From positions 76,085,126 through 76,149,125 of the forward strand of contig OW799237.1 of NCBI GenBank assembly GCA_941918925.1: DNA of 64,000 bases. The letters run 5' to 3'. Shown in pieces: positions 24,501 through 39,500 of this stretch (position 1 is the first letter of the stretch; every line of letters begins with the position of its first letter). Both the position numbers and the translations under genes were made by a program. The notes beneath the pieces are model-generated. The model was not told the origin of the DNA, searched no databases, and saw nothing but the letters and a program-made list of their open reading frames with translations. Source of the stretch: Phyto melanocephala (taxonomy: Eukaryota; Arthropoda; Insecta; Diptera; Rhinophoridae).

Positions 24501-27500
24501 TGCGTTCAACAGATGGGCGGACATAGTTAGATCGTCATAAAATGAAACCCCGATTTAGAAAATATATACTTTTTGGGGTTTAAAATGGATATTGCGATGT
24601 GTTACAAACGGAATGACAAAATGAATATTCCACTCACCATCTTTTTGGTGACAGGTATAAAAATTCATTCAAATCGGTCCAGCCGTTTAGAAGGAGTTCA
24701 GTGACATACACACGTGCAATTGAATTTTATATGTATAAAGATGTGTATATGAATTACTTTACTAAACCCTACATTTACAGATGAAAGTGTTTTCATGAAA
24801 TTTCTGTATACGTATTATAAATAAAAGTTAGAATGAAATAGACCACTTTCATGAAAATTTCTTGTTCGTTTACACCGGAAAGGGAAACTTCATTTTAAAA
24901 ATGCCGTCGAAGCGTAGAGTCGCAATTATTATTATATATTGAACATTGATAAGCTAAATTATCCTCCATTTTTTACTACCTTTAGAGTAACCAAGAATAT
25001 TTCATACACAAATTTAAAAAGCAATATTTGAAAATATATTTTTTTTTTGTTAATCTACATATGCATATATAAAAATGAATCCCTTTTTCCCTTGGTCACG
25101 GCATTACGCGTGAATGGCTGGACCGATTTCACTAATTCTTTTTTTGTTGTATTTGTTATTATTAGGAGATAGCTCTTATGTCAGTTTCGTGATTATAAAA
25201 GTGGGCAGTGCCACGTCCATAATAAATGAGTTATAATTTTTAGCAATTTGCACTGGACAGATTTTTCTGAAACTTTGCACACATATTGAGCTGTCATGAC
25301 TATATAATTCCGTGATTAGAAAAGTGGGTGGTGCCTTGCCCATAAAAACAAGTTATTATTTTTAGCTTCTTGCACTTGATATTCAATTAAAATTTAGAAT
25401 GCATTTTTATTCATTAAGGGGCGTAGCAACGCACGCCGGGCTTGGCTAGTTTTAAATAAAACAAGTAAGAGTGCTATATTCGGCCGTGCCGTGTAGTTAT
25501 GCAATAACAATTGTTTGTATCATCATTCATCTCATATAAAATACGTACATACATGTAAAAAACATACCATTGTAAAATTATAATTGAGTTTACTAAGTAT
25601 GTTTCTAAAAAAAAAAATACAAAAAAAAATTTTTAAAAAATTAAAAAAAATATAAAAAAAAATTAAAAAAAATATAAATAAAAAAAATATATAAAATAAA
25701 AAATAAAAGAAAAAAAAAATTTTTTGGCTAAGCTGGGATTCGATGCCACGTTTATTATAACCAGTATATATATATGTATGTTGTTGTTGTAATTGTGAAA
25801 AAAACGAGGTGGTCGTGGTTTTTTGCTCATATCTCAGAAAGTTATAGGGCGATTGTGTTGAATTTCAATAGCGATTCATTCATGGATATTTCCAAGAGAT
25901 TGATACCATACACAGATCTGAGGAACATATAGGTGCTTCTAAAAGTTGATTATAACCAACACACGGACAGACGGACAGTGCTTAATCGACTCCTCTATTC
26001 ATAAGGTTTCAAAAAATATATACTTTATGTGGTCGGAAATGAAAATTGTAGAAATTACAAACGGAATGACAAAGCTATATATATACCCTTGTGCACCGCA
26101 GGTTGATTTAAAAAGACGTCAATTGTATTCTTTATTTATATTTAAAGAACAAATACTATAAATCTTTTAATATATATAAAATAAGTTATATGTATGTATT
26201 TACAATTATTATTTTACCACAAAATCCTATAAATTTGCATAAGTCTTATTAGTAGTGTTAACCTATTTGCCACGTTAATTTCTTGCAAACGCCAAAAATT
26301 CACTTTTTTAAAAATATCGTTGAAATCTGAGTGGAGAGTAAAAAAAAATTGAGTGTGTTAGTGAAGAAGTGTATTGCGAATTTCAGGCATTTACTTTCAT
26401 GTGTAAATGCTGGGTAAATTCTTAAGGGTGGTTAAGTTTTACGGGCCGATGTTGAATGTGAACCACACCTACACGTTTTTTTTCCTGCATTTTATTTGAC
26501 ATTTCTCAATTTCAAACTAACTCAATTTGAACCATGGAAAGGTACACAATCGAGCAACGCGTTAAAGTTATTTAGCCTTATTATGAAAATGGACGTTCAA
26601 ATCAAAATGCACTTTGTGATTCTTTTGGTCAACATAATCGTTCAAAACATTGTTGGTTTTCGCGATAGCGTGGCGAAAGAGCCGTCAACCTCGACTCATC
26701 AGCGTGTCCAACAGTTGAACATCAACATTGTTATTGAAAATTCGGACCATCGGATGAAGGTGTGCCGCCGATGTCGCGGCGGCCATTTGTCCAATATTTT
26801 GTTCCAAACATAATTGAACCATTACCAATACATATCATCATAATAAAAAACTTAAATGACAATAATTTCCGAAATAATTTGTGCTTATTCAAAATCAACA
26901 GCGGCGTTTAAAATTTAATTAAATTTGTTATTTTGTAAAAAAAATAAATTTAAAATTATTTAAATTTATTTCCGAAAAATTTCGGGATTCCAAAAATTAC
27001 GTTTTAAACTTTAAAATTCTGAATCCCGGGATTTGCATCCCTAATGCGGGTGCAATGTTAGTAGGATATAACTCTGCGAGAAATCATTGAAAATTCTGTA
27101 GAAAGTATGCCCAAACGTATTAAAAGTGCCATCAAAAACAAAGGTCTGTGGACAAAGTATGTATTTATTTTTTTTATTTTTTAATATTAAGTGCAAAACT
27201 GAGTGCATTCGGTTCGGTGTTCGACTTTTTATAATAATTGAATTATTTTTAAGTGTTTTTTTTTCAAATATGGCATTTTATTTTTAATAAAATAAAGTAT
27301 CTATCCCAAAAGTTTAAAAAAGTTTAGTTTTAAAATAAGCGTTCTTTCTATTGAATAAAAACTCCAAGGGAGGTAAACATGCACTCGGTTTTGCTCACTA
27401 CTGTATGTATTTACAAATTCAAGCTAATAAATAGAAGCGTATAAAAAAAATCAAAATTAAAATAAATAATTTAGTTAAAAAGTATTTTACCTATGCACCC

Positions 27501-30500
27501 ATGTTTTAATTGCAAAATATTTACCAATTTCTTGTTATGACGGTCTTTTGGCAAATTTGCATTTTGATTATTTTAATATTTAATAATTCGATCGAGAATT
27601 AAATGTTTTCAACATGCGTGCGTATGTAAGAATTACTTATGCGGCATACGGTACATATGTAAAATTATTTTTATTTTTTATTTTGCCATTTGTAATTTCA
27701 ATTGAAATAAATACGTACATACGTAGGAATGCCAGTGCGAAGGCAGATCCCGAAATTACCGGCATCCGTTTTTTTTTAAATCCCAGGTTAACCCGAATTG
27801 TTATAGTCTTTATTCTGCCTTTTAGAAATTAAATTGAACAAGAACTTTATGTGATTTTCATCAGCTTTTTAAATAGTTGTAAAGAATCAATTATTGAGTT
27901 AAAATTTAAACAAGTTTCAGATATATTGTTGTTGGATTTGATCAAAATGAATTTACTCGGAAAAATATTACTTTCACATTGCAATGGAATTCCATAGCTG
28001 TTTCGAAAGCATTAGTTATATATGGTCAATGTAAATGTTTGCCACGAATCCTAATTTGACGATTGTTGATTGCGTTGCTGAACAAATGTATGAGGTATGC
28101 ACGACTAATTTGTCATTAGAGAAGTTTTGGGTGATTTATCGTGAGGTTTGATTTTCAATCGACTTTTTAGCACAGATCATGCATGACTTATATCAAACTG
28201 CTGTCTCATTTTTATTCAGTGTCGTTTGGGAAGTCATCATAGAATGACTCACACCACAACAGCGTCTTCAAATTGTTCAGCTGTATTACAAAAAACAGCG
28301 TTCTGTGAGAAATGTTTTTCAGGTGTTTTAAGTGAAATTTTGTTAAGTGATGAAACATATTTCTGGCTCCATGGATACCTTACTTTACGTCTAGACGAGC
28401 CATCGATTTGTTCAGACTAGAACAAAACGTCGGCAAAGCAACTGTCAAAAACTTGTTCGTGTTCTTTGATATGGAGAAAACGTATAAAGTGTATTTTGTT
28501 GCTATTTTTATGTGTCGTCTCTTTCTTTTATATTCAAAATGGCTTTTAACATCAGATATCGTTGTTCGAACAAATGTTGCGACAACGATGTTTGAACAAG
28601 AACAAAACATCGACAACAGCGGTCCACACCAGGCAAATTCATGTGAGCACAAAAAATTTTTCATTGCACGAACAAATCGATGGCTGGTGTGGACCGTACG
28701 TTAGTACAAAAAAAAAAATTGGCGTATTTGGTATGATGAGCATTCTGAAGAGCACCATTGTTTACATAAAAAACAATGGTATAGTATGGCCCCTTTCGCA
28801 TTAGGCAACTTTAATTGCGCAAGTATAATTTTAATTTTTATTTATTTTCTTTTGAACTTGCTTTTATGTTCACATTGAGCAACTTGCTCAATGTTTAATT
28901 TGCTTATGCTCGAATATTTGAATATTTGATTCACTTATAAACAAATAAAATTTTCACACACACAAAATTACACAACACACCGAAGAAGAAATAAAAGACA
29001 ATGTCAAAAACAAATAAATATTCCAAGACAAGAATGACAGCAGAAGCAGAATTGCCAAGTACAAGCAAGTCTGTACTCAAATCTCGGCAATTCTTTCCCC
29101 TTCACACCGACCTTTCCTTTCACACCCACAAACACAAGACTTGCGCAATTAAAGCTGCCTAATGCGAAAGGGGCCTATGGTTTATAAGCTAGTGGAAACA
29201 CATACTCAAAAATGAGGCAACTCAGAATATAACTGTCAATGGTAACCGTTATCGCACCACGTTAATGGACTTTGTGCTTTATTATATGAAATTGTTTTAC
29301 TAAGTGAAATTTAAGCGCATGGTCTCGATGAGCTCTGGTTTTAACAAGACGGCTCTAGGAGCCATACAGCACGTGAAACAATGGTTTTGTTGAGAAATCA
29401 TTTTGGTGAGCACTTAAAGTAACGTTTTGCTACGGTAAATTGGCCACCTGTTTTGTGCGATATTACACCTTTTGACTATTTTCTCTGGGTATATGTAACA
29501 TCTCAGATCTTCAGAAATAAGTCAGCTACGATTGACGCTTTGTAAGTCAATATTATTCGTGTTATTCGCGAGATACCAGTCGTTTAGCTCGAACGAGTCG
29601 CCAAAAATCGGACCTTCCAAATGGACCACCTCAGACATAGACATTTACATGATACCATTTTCAAACAGTAAATGCCACACAATGTTCTTTGAACCCATAA
29701 TGCAAACTTTAAGTTCACTTTTAAATTTATTTGTTTTATTTTACATTATAAATCAAACTTAACGATACATCACCCGATAATTAAAAAAACTAATAGTTAC
29801 CGATATACTTGATCTAAAGAAATAATATTGGATTAACATCTATTTTGGGAATTTCTAGCTAGTAATTTCTCGCAATATTTCCAATTCCGGAATTAGAAAA
29901 ATTCAGTTTCGTGTGGCATCCCTAGTTCTTTAAAATGTTTGAAAATTCTTTATTAAAAACCAGGTTGTATGTTAATCACGAACTTTAGTTTAAATGCAAG
30001 TGCTTTAAGTAAAAGAACAGTGTTAAATTTACAAATAATCAACTTTAGACATTTAATTTAAAAATACATTAATGAAAACATTATAACATTAAAATTAATT
30101 TAGAAAAAAGCGCTTCCTAAATTAAAAAAGGATATAATACTCCAGAAGTGAAGAGGAAACATTTTTAAAATGGATTTATTAAAAGATCTGAAATGTCAGT
30201 AACAAATTTGATTGGAAAAATTTAAATTTAAAAAAATATATTCTTTTTTATTTTTAGCTGAGAACGTTGATGACCATAGTAATATAGCCTCAAATGTATT
30301 TGTAATTGGTATCATTATAGTATACATAATATTTGTATACCAAATAGGACCCAGGTATGTTTTTCAATATAAGAAAATAATCAATTTAAGCAAAATGTAA
30401 TATTTGTATACCAAATAGGACCCAGGTATGTTTTTCAATATAAGAAAATAATCAATTTAATTTAAATTCACATAAAATATGAATTTAAATTAATAATGTA

Positions 30501-33500
30501 TTTGTGAAAAAATCATTAAGAAAAATTCAGTATTGTCCTTAGTATTATTTAAGCCATTGACGACCACACTTTTTTTTAATGCTAAAGTGCAATTTATTAT
30601 ACCCTTCACCTGTGCTGCTGAGGATATATGTATATAGGTTTGTCGTTCCGTGTGAAATTTACATAATATTCATTTCCAACCCATAAAAAAAACTAAAACC
30701 TTATTAATGGGCCAGTCGATTAAGTAATGTTCGCCTGTCCGTCTATCAGTTGAAAAAAACTTTTCTAAGACCCCATATGTTGCACTGACGCGTGTGGTGT
30801 CGATCTTTTAAAAGTACTCCGTAATGAATCGCTATTGGAAACCCGTACAATCCCTTCATAACTTGGTGAGATATCCTATTGTATTGATTGTAAATGTTTA
30901 GATGTTTGGATCTTTGTTACTTAATCACGAAAAAACGGTTGAATGAAACTAATTGAAATCTGGCACACACACAGACAAACAACAACCTAACGCATAGACA
31001 TATTAACACATAGGCTACCCTTTATCATTAAGTATTGTATTGTTCAAGGGTTTCGAGTGTCTAAGATATAAATGTTTGTATATTTTGATATTTTTACTCA
31101 ATCCCGCAAAAAATGGCTGAAAGGTTGAAAATTAAACTTACTGCATAGATAGATAAATTATTGCATAGGATAGGTTAGGTTGGAAAGGCGGGGCACTAAA
31201 AGCCCAAACCCACGACAGGTATACACTTATGCCCAATTGGCATGTTGTGCGCTCCATATGAATAGAATAGTTAGAATAGAAAGAGAATATAATAGAAAGA
31301 GAAGCAGAACAGTCCAGAGTCTCTGGCGGGAATCGAACCCGCAACCACCAAACTAGCAGACCAGCACAGTACTATCTAGTCCACCGAGGCACGCCGACGA
31401 AGTGGAAGGCATACGCTAGTAAGCAATATAACACAAATTACTACTTTTGAACATGTTTGTGTTTATTTATATTAATGACTAGATTATGCCGCGTCTTCGT
31501 CTGCGTATTTATCGGGATAAAAGGTAGACTTAGTATAAACTTAGATTGTTATTTATGTATATGTTTGTCACATTTATTATATTAGTAGGATTATTAATTT
31601 GAAAGTTTGGATTTAAAAATATGAAAGAAAAGTCGAAACTTACAACAAAAATAAAAATATTTACAACACAAACAACCCGTTTAGGCTGTGTAATGAGAGT
31701 TTGCCAACTACTTCTCCTGGTTATCGTGATAAAAAGTATTCTATGTGTTAATATAGATTTTTATCTATCTATGTATGTGCCGAATTTTATTTAGTTCCAT
31801 TTAGCCGGTTTTGCGTGATTGAGTAAGAAATATCCAAACATACAAACATGCAAACATTCACATTTATTATATTAGTAGGATATGCCTACAGTGGGCAAGT
31901 CGGTTCCAAATCCACAAAGTTGTGGGCAAAGACAATAAAATTTTTTTTAATATATCGAATTGCTAAAGCTGCTAATAGATTCAATTTGTTTAGCTTTAAG
32001 GCAGCAAGATGTTTTATAACCGTTTAATTTAGGTATTAATAGAAGGGCTTGAAATAATATTAATATGGTTTAAATTTAGAAAACTTAAATTCAAAAATAA
32101 TTATGTGTTGAAGCAGAAATTAATGTAAACATTAACTGTCGTATTCATAATAAGTATTTTAAAATTTCAAAGGTTTATTTGGCAGATGTTGTACAGAAAT
32201 TTGTCAAATAAACCTTCAATAAATTTAAAATATTTTGAATGAATACAGCAGTAAATAATATAATTTTTTACAATTTTTGGCAAAAAGGAAAAATGGCATA
32301 GCATAATCGAAAAAAGCATAAAAAGGTATGAACCCCCATTACATGTTTTTTATTTTGCGAAATTGCAAAAAAGTTTCCTCGCCAAACGCAATTACTTTAT
32401 TTTTTTTTATCAAAACTGCTTAAAAACGAATCTTCCTTATGTTCCAAAATCCTTTATATGTAGCTAAGGGAGTTAACGCATTCACCCTAAAAACTAATTT
32501 TCTTTAGAAAATGTTGTGTCAACATTAAAAAAATCCAAAAAGAAATAAAAAGTTATTCGAAAACTAACATAGCGGAATCGCTTTCGAAACGAAATCACCA
32601 AAAAAAGGATATTTTTCCTAAAAATTATTTAAGTGCCTAGTTAACATACCTAAGGGTTTGGGATGGCAATTATATTAAGTCTGAGATCTAGGCTACGCGA
32701 CAATGAGGATAATATTGATATTTTGACATACCTACTACATATTTACAAAATAGTGAAGGGTATACATAAACCTTTTTTAATTATCTTTTTCAAATGTTTT
32801 AATTAGAAATTTGGGGTTTTCAACTGTGTAGCTATAATTAAATCGTTTTAAAGTATCACAACGCAACACAGAGTACCATGTGTAAGAAAAACATGAGTAA
32901 ATAATTAACATATTTAAAACAATCAATTTAAAAAAGTTCAATTACTTTAGCTAATAATGAATAAATTCTATTGGATAACAATCTACAGTTTGGGTAGAAT
33001 TATAAAATGCATAAATCTTATGCCGTTTTCTGCCCCATTTTAAAAAGTCGATGGTTAAAATGCGCATATTTAATAGAATTAAAGATATTTTAAAGGCATG
33101 TTCAATGGTTAAACTTAAATTCTAGAAGTGATTATGTAAAATCTCTAAAATTGACAATATTATATTCAGTTACACAACTAAATTATAGTATATTTCTGTG
33201 GCTTGGAGCTAAAAGGGCCAATGTTAAAGCATTTACTTTTGAGAAAATTGGAATTGAACTTTAACTTTTATAGGTGCTTTCATAGTAACATTGGCCAGCA
33301 TTTTATTTATGAAGCTGTTCTGGGTAAAGTATGACTTTAGCTGTTTTACCATAATGAAATAGAGCAAGAAAACAAATCTAATGCAATGATTAACTCAAAA
33401 GAGCAAAAAAGTGACATTGGCCCTTTTAGCTCCAAGCCACAGATTTATACCCGCCACCAAAAAAAATGGTAGGGGTATATTTATTTTGTCATTCCGTTTG

Positions 33501-36500
33501 TACCACATCGAAATATCCATTTTAGACCCCATAAAGTATATATTTCTGAGTCCTGGTATCATTTTAGGACGATCTAGATATGTCCATCCGTCTGTAGAAA
33601 GCACGATAGAGTTCGGACCGAAAAAGCTAGGAGGCTCAAATTTTGCCAGAATCTTTCTTATAGACAAGGTTTGTTTGGTATTGAAAATAGGCTAAATCGG
33701 AATATTAAGAAGAGAGTTATAGCTCGTTAAGCAAGAGTAGGTCGAAAAAAAACGTGTCGTTCCAACATCGACTAAAATGGAATTGTGTCCAAACGCATTA
33801 ACGTAGAGTCATGAAACTTCGAATGTATATTTCCTGAGTAAAAGCAATATTTTCACCGAAAATTGCTTAAATCTATGCATTAGAAAAGGAGTTATAGATC
33901 AAAATGTACGAAAATTTATTCAAAATTTTAAACGTAATAAAACTAACAAAATTAGATGTATGATTCTGAAATTTTGCGAGCATTGCTTTTTGGTCAAAGG
34001 CTTTGCTCTAACTTAAAATAAATGTAACACGCCCACTTCTACGCCCACCTCCCATATAACATTTTACCTCAAATTCATATAATTTCGCTATGAATAAAGA
34101 TTTTAGCATAATACAGGACTACATTGAAACATGTAAGCATGTTGCATACATTAGTAGACACAACCTCGACACGCCTACTATTATGCCCACTTTTCACGTT
34201 ATCTACTGTTAATGAAATTTAAAAGCTCATAAAACTGACAAAATTAGAGGTATGATGACGAAATTTACTATAGATATCCTTCTAGTCAATGTCATTGTTA
34301 TGCCGGAAAACTTAGGTGACACACCTACTTTAACGCCTACCACCCATATAACGGTTTATCCTTAATTCATATAATATCTCTTTGGACAAGATTTTGGAAA
34401 ACTAAAGAACTATATTGAAATATCTTAGTTTTATTTATTATCAGAAACTATGCATATTGACACGACTTCTTTAACGCCCACTTTCATTAAAAAACTAAAT
34501 TTACGAAAACATTTTATTAGTATTTCAAATTTATACAAAGAAAGTGATACATATTTTAGTATAAAAAGAGATTATTCTATAGCGATTATTGTTAATAACA
34601 AAATAATACATTTTGTGCTATAAAAAGGGTTATTTCCTGGGAATTTGAGTTATTTAATGCCGGGAAATGAAAAAGGTGGCTATGATTCGAAAGCACATGT
34701 TTTTGTATTGTAACATTTCTTTTTCATAACAATTTTTTCTTCGAGGTTTTTTTTTTTACTTAAGAACTAAAAATATGTTTAAAACAAGTAAGAGCGCTAT
34801 ATTCGGCCGTGCCGAATCTTATATACCCTTCACAACGTGTAGTCATTAAATAACAGTAGTTTGTGTCACCATTCATCCCATATGAAATACGTACATACAT
34901 ACATAAAAACATCACATTGTAAAATTATAAATTCACGTATGTATGTTAAAAAATCGAAAAAAAAAAAAAATTTAAAAAAAATTTTAAAAAAATTTAAAAA
35001 AAAAATTTTTTAAAAATTTAAAAAAAAAATTATTATATATAATTATAATTATTATATATAAAGCAAAAAAAATAAAAAAAAAATTAAAAAAAAAATTAAA
35101 AAAAAAATAATAAAAATATAAATAATATATTAAATAAAAAACAAGTAAAAGCGCTATATTCGGCCGTGCCGAATCTTATATACCCTTCACAACGTGTAGT
35201 CATGCAATAACAGTAAATTCACGTATGTATGTTAAAAAAAACAAAAAAAAATAAAAAATAAAAAAAAAATTTAAAAAAAAAAAATTTAAAAAAAAAATTA
35301 TTATATACATATATAATATATATAAAACAAAAAAAAATAAAAAAAAAATTAAAAAAAAAAAAATAAAAAAAAATAATAATAAAAATATATATAATATATT
35401 AAATAAAAAATAAAAAAAAAATAAAAAAAAAATTAAAAAAAAAAATTTTAAAAAAATTTAAAAAAAAAATTTTTTGCCTCAGCTGGGATTCGATGCCACG
35501 TTTTCTCTAACCAGTATACACGTTTGTATGTATGTATGTTGTTGTTGTAATGTTGTTTTTATGAAAAGAAAATCGAGGTGGTCGTGGGTTTTTGCTCATA
35601 TCTCAGTTGTTTATGTCCCGATGTTTCTGATTTTCAATACCGATCTACTCCCGAATATTTCTGATATTTTAATACCTTACCCGGGTTCAACCTATGTCGC
35701 GGGGCTTCAAAAAGTTGATTTCAACATACACACGGACAGACGGTCAGACGGACAGACGGTCAGGGCTTAATCGACTCCTCTATTCATAAGCTTTCAGAAA
35801 ATATATACTTTATGGGGTCGGAAATGAAAATTGTAGAAATTTCACACGGAATGACAAACCTATATATACCCTTTTTCACTGTGTGAAGGGTATAATAAAT
35901 TGGATATACTTTTTGAGGTAATGTGTTGAAAAATTAAAAAAAAAAAACTCGGCCCACGTTACCAATACTTAAAAATTTCTAAAGAAAGAGTTAAAATTGT
36001 TTGAAGGAATTGGTCAAAAAACTCATAATATTGTATATTTCTTAAATGCACTTTTAGCTATTCGTCCAACATCGATATAAAGTGAACGAGTGTTTTCTGT
36101 AACAGGGCAATTTGTTAATAAAATCAGAAATAGACTTTCTGACTAGTCAATAAATGCTTTGAGCATATTAAAAATTTTTTTTCTACGTCGCTAAAAATTT
36201 GTGCGTTATATTTTTTTATTTATATATTGTACTAGAAAAACCCGGCGCGCGTTGCTACGCCCCTTAATGAATCAAAATGAATTTTAATTGAATACAAAGT
36301 GCCCACTTTTCTTATCACGAAATTGTAAAGTCGTAACATCTCAATATGTGTGCAAAGTTTCAGAAGAATCGGACCAGTGCAAGTACCTCAAAATTATTAT
36401 TGTTTTTATGGGCGTGGCCCTGCCCACTTTTCTAATCACGAAATTGTAAAGTCATAACAGCTCAATATGTGTGCATAGTTTCAGAATAATCGGTCCAGTG

Positions 36501-39500
36501 CAAGTACCTCAAAATGATACCTTTTTTTATGGGCGTGGCACTGCCCACTTTTCTAATCACGAAATTATTTAGCTATGACAGCTCAATATGTGTGCAAAGT
36601 TTCAGAAAAATCGGTCTGGTGCAAGTACCTCAAAATTAAAACTTTTTTAGGGGCGTGGCCCCGCCCACTTTTCTTATCACGAAATTATTTAGTCATGACA
36701 GCTCGATATGTGTGCAAAGTTTCAGAAAAATCGGTCAAGTGCAAGTAGCTAAAAATGATAACTAATTTTTATGGGCGTGGCACCGCCCACTTTTTTCCAC
36801 CCATAAACACTCCCTGGATGTGTACAACAACTTACCAAAGTTTGAGCCCGATCGGTTTTACAGTTTCGGAGTCTATAGCTAACACACACACACACACACA
36901 CAGAGTTTCACTTTTATATAGATAGATAGATAGATTGTATTTACATTCGAATTCATTTTGTGAATTAGATCTTTTGTTTTTGATCTCATAGCTGAAGTAC
37001 CTGTATTTTTGTTTTTTGTGCTCATATTTGATCTCGTATCTAGAGAATAATATTTTTTTCAATAAAAAATATTTTTACTCAATTTATATTTTAAATTCAA
37101 GTTTCTTTATTAATTTTTATAGTTTTGAAGTGTTTCTTTAACATTACAAACTATTTTATACTTTTTAATAAAAAGTTTTTTATTAATTAAAAAGAATTTA
37201 CTTTTTATTTGTTTTGCTGCGGGATCCCGGGAAATTAAAAAATAAATCTCGCATTTCCGGGAAACAAAAAATTACGGAGAAAAAACCCTAGCTATAAAAG
37301 TACGGAAAATTGGTGGTGGGTATAAAAGATTCGGCACGGCCGAATATAGTGCTCTTACTTGTTTTATTATATAGAAATGCATCTAAGATATTAGTTCAGT
37401 TTAAAATTGAAATTGTTAATTTTTCGATTATTTTTGATTTTTAATTTTTTGTTTTGTTTATTTTTTTTTAAATAACGTTTAATTTTTGTTTTAGTTTGTT
37501 TAACGGTTTATGTCGCATTGTTAAAGTACGTAAAAAATATATTTCTGAATCATATTGATTTTGTGGGTTGAAAATTTAAACTATTATCTTTATAGTCGGT
37601 CGCTGCTATATTTAATCATGTGGTCGCAAATGGACTTTCTTTAACTGATTTCTTATCTTCTTTTTAGATTAATGAAAAATCGTGAAGCGTTCCAGTTAAA
37701 ACACTTAATGAGCATTTATAACATAACACAAGTTGCTTCCTGTTTTTATTTAATTAATAGAGTAAGCACAAGCAAATATTGAATATCAAGTTCTTTTAAT
37801 TTAACTCTTTTGTTTTACTAATCATCAGATTTGGACACTGACATCTTGGGACTTATTTAAACATTTCGAATGCATTTCCTACAGCCCGAATACCGTGAAC
37901 CGTGCAACATTTGATAGTATAACGTCTTTCACCTTTTGGTTGAAAGTTGTTGAACTTACTGATACCGTCATATTTGTGTTAAGAAAGAAAACGAACCAAA
38001 TAACATATTTACATGTATTCCATCATTCGTCTACAATAACATTAATCCATTTGCTTTTAAAATACTATAAAGGTGAGATGAAATAAAAAATATTCAACAT
38101 GAAATTAAAACATTTTCTTGTCACTTTTTTCATTTCAGGAATTGGAGCATTATATCCCATCTATTTGAACAGTTGGGTTCATGTCATTATGTACTCTTAT
38201 TACTTTTTTGCAAATATTTGCAGTGCTGAGGTTATGAAGAAATTTATTTTATTCAAAAAATCCATAACAATTATACAAATGATTCAGTTTTGTATGATAT
38301 TGTTACATGCTGGTATCATGTTTACGTACTGTCAAATTCCTTTAATATTAAGAATATATTATTGTTTAGTTGTGTCCGTTATATTTTATGGTTTTTACGA
38401 TTTCTACAAGAAAGCCTATTCAACAAACAATTCGAGTGTTAAGGTTAAGTAAACTGCAGTTTAATTTTCAGTTTGTCTACTGTTTCACTTAGCATTAAGA
38501 GAAATTAATAAAATGATATACAACTTTTTCCGATTTATGTATACGAGTATTATATTAATTTATTTTTCTGTTTTCGTAATATAAAGTCTTCATGACCGAA
38601 AAAAAAAACAATATAACATAGGAAAAAAGTCTGAGATCAGAATAAAATACAGTGAGACCTCGATTATCCATAATCGTCGGGACCAGAAGCATTCTGGATT
38701 TTAGAATTTCCCGGTAACAAATTTGAGTTGTACTTTAAATTTTTTTTTTATTTATTTTCATTTATTCAGACAAAATTAAGGGTCCGCCATCTAACGTTTT
38801 TTTTCAACTAGTGCTTATTTGGTGAATGGTAACACTTAGCTCATGTCTGAATTGACAGATAATTAGTTTTATCCAAAATTGTCGTATTTGGGACACAGAA
38901 AACCCGCACGCATACATTGAAAAGCCGATACACCCATTTTTCTTTGAACATGAGCAAGGAGTAACCGTAGTCAATGGCGATCGTTATCGGGCCATGTTGA
39001 ACGAATTTTTGTACACAAAAATTGAAGAGGAGGATATTGGCAACATTTGGTTTCAACAGGACGGCGCTACGTGCCACACAGCCGAAGCTACACTTTTTTT
39101 CATAGCATTTTCAAAATAAAAAATTATATATATTTGGCTTTAAAAATGTTTAAATAATATAAGAAAAAAAAATCAAAATTTTGAAAAAATAATCTTAGAA
39201 TCCCGAATAATAGTGGTAAAGACGGACAATCGATGCAAAAAAAATTTATTTTAAGGAAATTATTTTAAAAAATTTCGGATAATCGACATTTCCGGTTGAA
39301 TCATTGAAAATCGAGACCAGCCTGTATTACAAACAATACAATAACATAAAGGGTTTACGATTAAACTTTAAGGGCCGATGTTGAATGTGAACCACACCTT
39401 AACGTCGAGTTTTTTTCTGCATTTTGACATTTTTCAATTTCAGACTTACTCAATTTGAATCATGGAAAGATACACAATCGAGCAACGCGTTAAAGTTATT

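Noticed and set aside
26496..26813. 105-aa frame near 26.5 kb
   Set aside because: Frameshifted reading of a deleted mariner copy.
31318..31395. tRNA gene on the minus strand
   Set aside because: Good T-arm and box B, but D and anticodon arms do not fold convincingly and SINE-like sequence follows.
36884..36935. (CA)n/(GATA)n tract as a regulatory site
   Set aside because: Better explained as the simple-sequence tail of the repeat at 36232.
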